Source: Nitrospirota bacterium
GTDB taxonomy: Bacteria; Nitrospinota; Nitrospinia; Nitrospinales; Nitrospinaceae
DNA: 7,653 nucleotides
Direction: 5' to 3'
Assembly: GCA_003229345.1 (NCBI GenBank)
Contig: QIDN01000292.1
Location: 1 to 7,653 of the forward strand
Shown piece after piece: positions 4,982-7,653 of the stretch (position 1 is the first letter of the stretch; the number at the start of each line of letters is the position of its first letter). Below the pieces are notes generated by a model that had not been told where the DNA came from, made no database searches, and saw only the letters and a list, made by a program, of their open reading frames with translations. A program made the translations under genes and the position numbers.

Positions 4982-5830
4982 ATGAAACCTATTAATTTAA
5001 TTGTTCTGGTAGCTCTGGTCTTGGCTCTTTATGGGTCCACATTTACCGTCAACATGACCCAAAACGCCATCGTTCTGCAATTTCAGGAATATAAGAAAAC
5101 GGTGACCGAGCCGGGATTGTATTTCAAAATCCCTTTTGTCCAAGAGGTCCGGTACTTCACCAAGATGTTGCTGGTTCTGGATGCCCCGCCCGCCGACATC
5201 ATTACCAAAGACAAGAAAACCATGCTGATCGACAATTACACCATGTGGCGCATCCAGGATCCCCTGTTGTTCCTGCAGACCCTGCGGACCCAGCCCGCCG
5301 GCGAGTCGCGACTGGACGATATCGTTAAATCGGAACTGCGAGTAGAATTGGGAACCCATGACCTGATCGACGTGGTCACCAAAACCCGCGAGGAGATCAT
5401 GGCAAAGGTCACCGTGGAAGCCAATCTCAAGTCTGTACAATATGGCATTGAAGTGCTGGACGTGCGCATCAAACGGGCCGATTTGCCGGGCGACAACGCT
5501 CAGAAAGTATTCGGCCGTATGCGCTCTGAACGTGAGCGGATCGCTAAAAAATACCGCTCGGAAGGGGCGGAGGAAGCCACCAAAATCCGCGCGGAAACCG
5601 ATAAGGAAAAAGTAATTCTGGTCGCCGAGGCCTATAAAACGGAACAGGAAGTTCGCGGTGACGGTGACGCCCGCGCCACTAAAATCTATGCCGATGCGTA
5701 CAACCGGGACCGGGAGTTTTACGCGTTCATGCGGTCGATGCAGGCGTACAAAAATTCCCTGAAAACCGGCACCACTGTTATTCTTTCGGAAAAATCCGAT
5801 TTTCTGAAATACCTGAACAAATCCCGTTAA
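4982..5830 (+). CDS. hflC: HflC, FtsH protease modulator subunit
   Basis: A 282-residue partner of HflK. One N-terminal membrane helix (residues 4-20) is followed by an SPFH/band-7 domain on the periplasmic side. The family signature is clear: VLDVRIKRADLP (158-169), NAQKVFGRMRSERERIAKKY (172-191), then RSEGAEEATKIRAETDKEK (192-210), leading into the helical C-terminal region. KTGTTVILSEKSDFLKYL (261-278) matches the usual HflC end. Length is slightly below that of E. coli HflC (334), as is common outside the enterobacteria. AGGAAA (4971-4976) is a good ribosome-binding site 5 bases before the ATG. The short gap after hflK indicates co-transcription. Confidence 0.96.
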   Translation: MKPINLIVLVALVLALYGSTFTVNMTQNAIVLQFQEYKKTVTEPGLYFKIPFVQEVRYFTKMLLVLDAPPADIITKDKKTMLIDNYTMWRIQDPLLFLQTLRTQPAGESRLDDIVKSELRVELGTHDLIDVVTKTREEIMAKVTVEANLKSVQYGIEVLDVRIKRADLPGDNAQKVFGRMRSERERIAKKYRSEGAEEATKIRAETDKEKVILVAEAYKTEQEVRGDGDARATKIYADAYNRDREFYAFMRSMQAYKNSLKTGTTVILSEKSDFLKYLNKSR

Positions 5831-5834
5831 ACCA

Positions 5835-5858
5835 GGGTCATTCCACCGTTATGATCCC
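5835..5858 (+). other. bulged intercistronic hairpin between hflC and trkA
   Basis: GGGTCAT (5835-5841) can pair with ATGATCCC (5851-5858) if T5855 is bulged, leaving a 9-base loop. No T-run follows, so it is not a standard terminator. It could separate the stability of the hflKC message from that of trkA, or be incidental. The rest of the 52-base gap shows neither a clear promoter nor a ribosome-binding site. Confidence 0.3.
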
Positions 5859-5882
5859 GATCTCCAGCCCAGCCACATTCCT

Positions 5883-7250
5883 ATGAATATTCTCATCGTC
5901 GGCGCCGGCATTGTGGGCTTCAACCTGGCCCAGGAACTTTCCCACGAAGGCCACGATATTTCGATCATCGATGCCGATGCCGAAAAAATCAAACTGATCT
6001 CGGAAAAGCTGGATGTACTCGCCATCCGCGGCAACGGTTGTTTACCCAGCACGCTGATCCAGGGGCGCATCCGTGATGCGGAAATGGTCATCTCCGTCAC
6101 CGACAAGGATGAGATCAACCTGATGGTCAGCTTTTTGGCCCATAAGTTTGACGTGAAAGAAACCTTCGCCCGCCTGCGCCATATGGAACTCACCGGCGAG
6201 AGCCAGGTCTTCAAACCGAAGGAATTGTTTGTCGATCACGCCATCAACCCGGCGGAGATCATCATCGACTCCATCCTTAAGATCATCAAAACACCGGGAG
6301 CGGTCAATGTCGCCGAGTTTGCCGACGGCCAGATTTTTTTCCGTGGGTTCGATGTACCGGAGGATGCTCCGCTGGCTGGGAAAACCATCGAAGAAATCCG
6401 CGAAGTGAGCGAACTCAACGCCTTTCTGGTGGTGGCGATCGTACGCGAAGGCAAATTGATCATTCCAAAATACGAAAACCGGATTCAGGCGGGAGATAAA
6501 ATTTACATTCTGGTCGACCACGATTTTCTGCCGCTGGTTTTACCCATGCTCAACAAGCAGGTGGATGAAATCCAGAAAATCATCATCTTGGGAGCGAGCC
6601 GAATAGCCATCAACCTGGCGCGGGAGCTGGATAAATTTATCGACGATGTCTCCATCATCGAACCTTCACTGGAAAAAGCCAACGAAGCCGCGGATGCTCT
6701 GGAACACACCACTATCCTGCACGGCAGTGGCACGGACCCGGACCTGTTCAACGACATCAATATGAAAGACGCGGACCTGTACCTCGCCCTGTCGAATGAT
6801 GATGAAATGAATATCCTCTCGGCTCTGCTGGCCAAGAAGCACGGCGCCAAGCGGGCCGTCGTCATCACCAACGATCCGGATTACCTGCCCATTCTGGATT
6901 CAATCGGCATGGACGTCACCATCAACCCCCGCCTGATCACCGTTTCGGAAATTCTCAAACATCTGCGCAAGGGTCAGGTCGTCAATCTGTACAAACTAAT
7001 CGAGGGCGAAGCCGAGGTGCTGGAAATTGTGGCTACTTCCCAAAGCGCCGCCGTCGGCAAGCGCATCAATCAACTGAATATGCCGGAGCAGTCCATCATC
7101 GGCGCCGTCTTGAGAAAGGACGGCGAAATGGTGGTACCTCGCGGGGCCACCGAAATCCTCGAGGAAGATACGGTGATTGTCGTGACCCTGCCGGACTGCA
7201 TCGGTAAAATCGAAAAAATATTTGGTAAAAAAACCTCGTTCCTCTCCTGA
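5883..7250 (+). CDS. trkA: TrkA, potassium uptake regulatory subunit
   Basis: A 455-residue cytoplasmic protein of full TrkA length, with two tandem RCK_N/RCK_C halves. It binds NAD(H) or adenine nucleotides and gates the TrkH potassium channel. The first RCK_N begins MNILIVGAGIVGFNLA, with the Rossmann glycines G7, G9 and G12 and acidic D30 (SIIDAD) for the ribose. The first RCK_C lies at about 140-222, ending in QAGDKIYILVD. The second RCK_N begins at 231 with KIIILGASRIAINLA, where only the first glycine (G237) of GxGxxG is kept; S239 and A242 replace the others. E260 still ends the second strand. The second RCK_C (about 370-450) contains AVLRKDGEMVVPRGATEI. No Shine-Dalgarno is visible before the ATG. 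The stop overlaps the trkH start by one base. Confidence 0.95.
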   Translation: MNILIVGAGIVGFNLAQELSHEGHDISIIDADAEKIKLISEKLDVLAIRGNGCLPSTLIQGRIRDAEMVISVTDKDEINLMVSFLAHKFDVKETFARLRHMELTGESQVFKPKELFVDHAINPAEIIIDSILKIIKTPGAVNVAEFADGQIFFRGFDVPEDAPLAGKTIEEIREVSELNAFLVVAIVREGKLIIPKYENRIQAGDKIYILVDHDFLPLVLPMLNKQVDEIQKIIILGASRIAINLARELDKFIDDVSIIEPSLEKANEAADALEHTTILHGSGTDPDLFNDINMKDADLYLALSNDDEMNILSALLAKKHGAKRAVVITNDPDYLPILDSIGMDVTINPRLITVSEILKHLRKGQVVNLYKLIEGEAEVLEIVATSQSAAVGKRINQLNMPEQSIIGAVLRKDGEMVVPRGATEILEEDTVIVVTLPDCIGKIEKIFGKKTSFLS

Positions 7251-7653
7251 TGAACCTTAAAGCGATTTTCAATGTCGTCGGCATTCTGCTGATTCTACTT
7301 TCCGGCGTCCTGCTGGTTCCGTTAGCCGTTTCCCTGTTTTACGCCGACCCGGCCCTGGCCGGTCACCGAACGCCGCTGACCGCCTTTCTCAGTTCCTGTA
7401 TCGCCTCCGGCGTTACCGGTTTTCTTCTCTGGAAACTTCTACCATCCGGCATCGATAAATTGCGGGAACGCGAAGGATTCGTCATCGTTGGCGTGGCTTG
7501 GATCATCATTACCTTTTTCGGCGCCCTGCCGTTTTACCTGACCGGCATCTGCCCCGAATTCGTCGACGCCTACTTCGAAAGCATGAGCGGCTTCACTACC
7601 ACCGGCGCCTCGATTCTCACCAACATCGACGCGCTGCCCCACGGCATTCTGTT
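7250..7653 (+). CDS. trkH: TrkH, potassium channel subunit (5' part only)
   Basis: The frame opens at ATG 7250, sharing its A with the TGA stop of trkA (TGATG), and runs open to the window edge: 134 codons plus two bases. Residues 6-30 form the first membrane helix (IFNVVGILLILLSGVLLVPL). A second hydrophobic stretch lies at about 43-63. LREREGFVIVGVAWIIITFF (71-90) and GALPFYLTG (91-99) match the conserved TrkH N-terminal region. FVDAYFESMSGFTTTGASIL (104-123) is the first pore loop, with TTTGAS as the selectivity-filter segment. This is the potassium-conducting subunit regulated by TrkA. Translational coupling to trkA is likely because no ribosome-binding site precedes the start. The remaining pore repeats lie beyond the window. 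Confidence 0.94.
   Translation, partial: MNLKAIFNVVGILLILLSGVLLVPLAVSLFYADPALAGHRTPLTAFLSSCIASGVTGFLLWKLLPSGIDKLREREGFVIVGVAWIIITFFGALPFYLTGICPEFVDAYFESMSGFTTTGASILTNIDALPHGIL

Overview
The window looks like chromosomal DNA from a Gram-negative bacterium. It carries an HflK/HflC pair, a LysR-family regulator, a TrkA/TrkH potassium-uptake pair and two proteins with Sec-type signal peptides. Coding DNA is of moderate G+C. The 271 bases before the first gene are very A+T-rich (about 22% G+C by hand count). I see no transposase, phage gene, tRNA, rRNA or CRISPR array. The lineage cannot be fixed from the sequence; a deltaproteobacterial or Nitrospinota-like organism is only a weak impression.

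Layout. (1) Bases 1-271 are an A+T-rich leader with inverted repeats and a possible LysR box. It precedes a plus-strand NhaR-type LysR regulator (272-1159). (2) Converging on that gene is a minus-strand pair (2719-1631, then 1599-1216). Both genes encode exported, Lys/Glu-rich, low-complexity proteins that I do not recognise. The larger holds five degenerate copies of a short amphipathic motif of the form E-E-x-G-L-L-T-K-T-F-K-x-L-I-G followed by D-K-K-K-E. The smaller has one diverged copy. This pair is the least explained and most interesting part of the window. (3) A divergent intergenic region (2720-2931) leads rightwards into an unrecognised, mostly helical soluble protein (2932-3798). 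(4) After a candidate extended -10 promoter and a 5'-leader hairpin come hflK (3874-4962) and hflC (4982-5830), then trkA (5883-7250) and the first 134 codons of trkH (7250 to the window edge). trkA and trkH overlap by one base (TGATG).

How the genes fit together. HflK and HflC form the SPFH-family membrane complex that surrounds and restrains the FtsH protease. TrkA is the nucleotide-binding regulatory subunit of the TrkH potassium channel. The row of same-strand genes with short gaps suggests a membrane-homeostasis cluster. The NhaR-type regulator belongs to a family known for sodium/proton-antiporter control, but no antiporter is visible and any link to the Trk genes is speculative. Three start codons are moved here from the longest open frame, on ribosome-binding-site, signal-peptide or promoter evidence: the small exported protein (GTG 1599), the large exported protein (ATG 2719) and hflK (ATG 3874).
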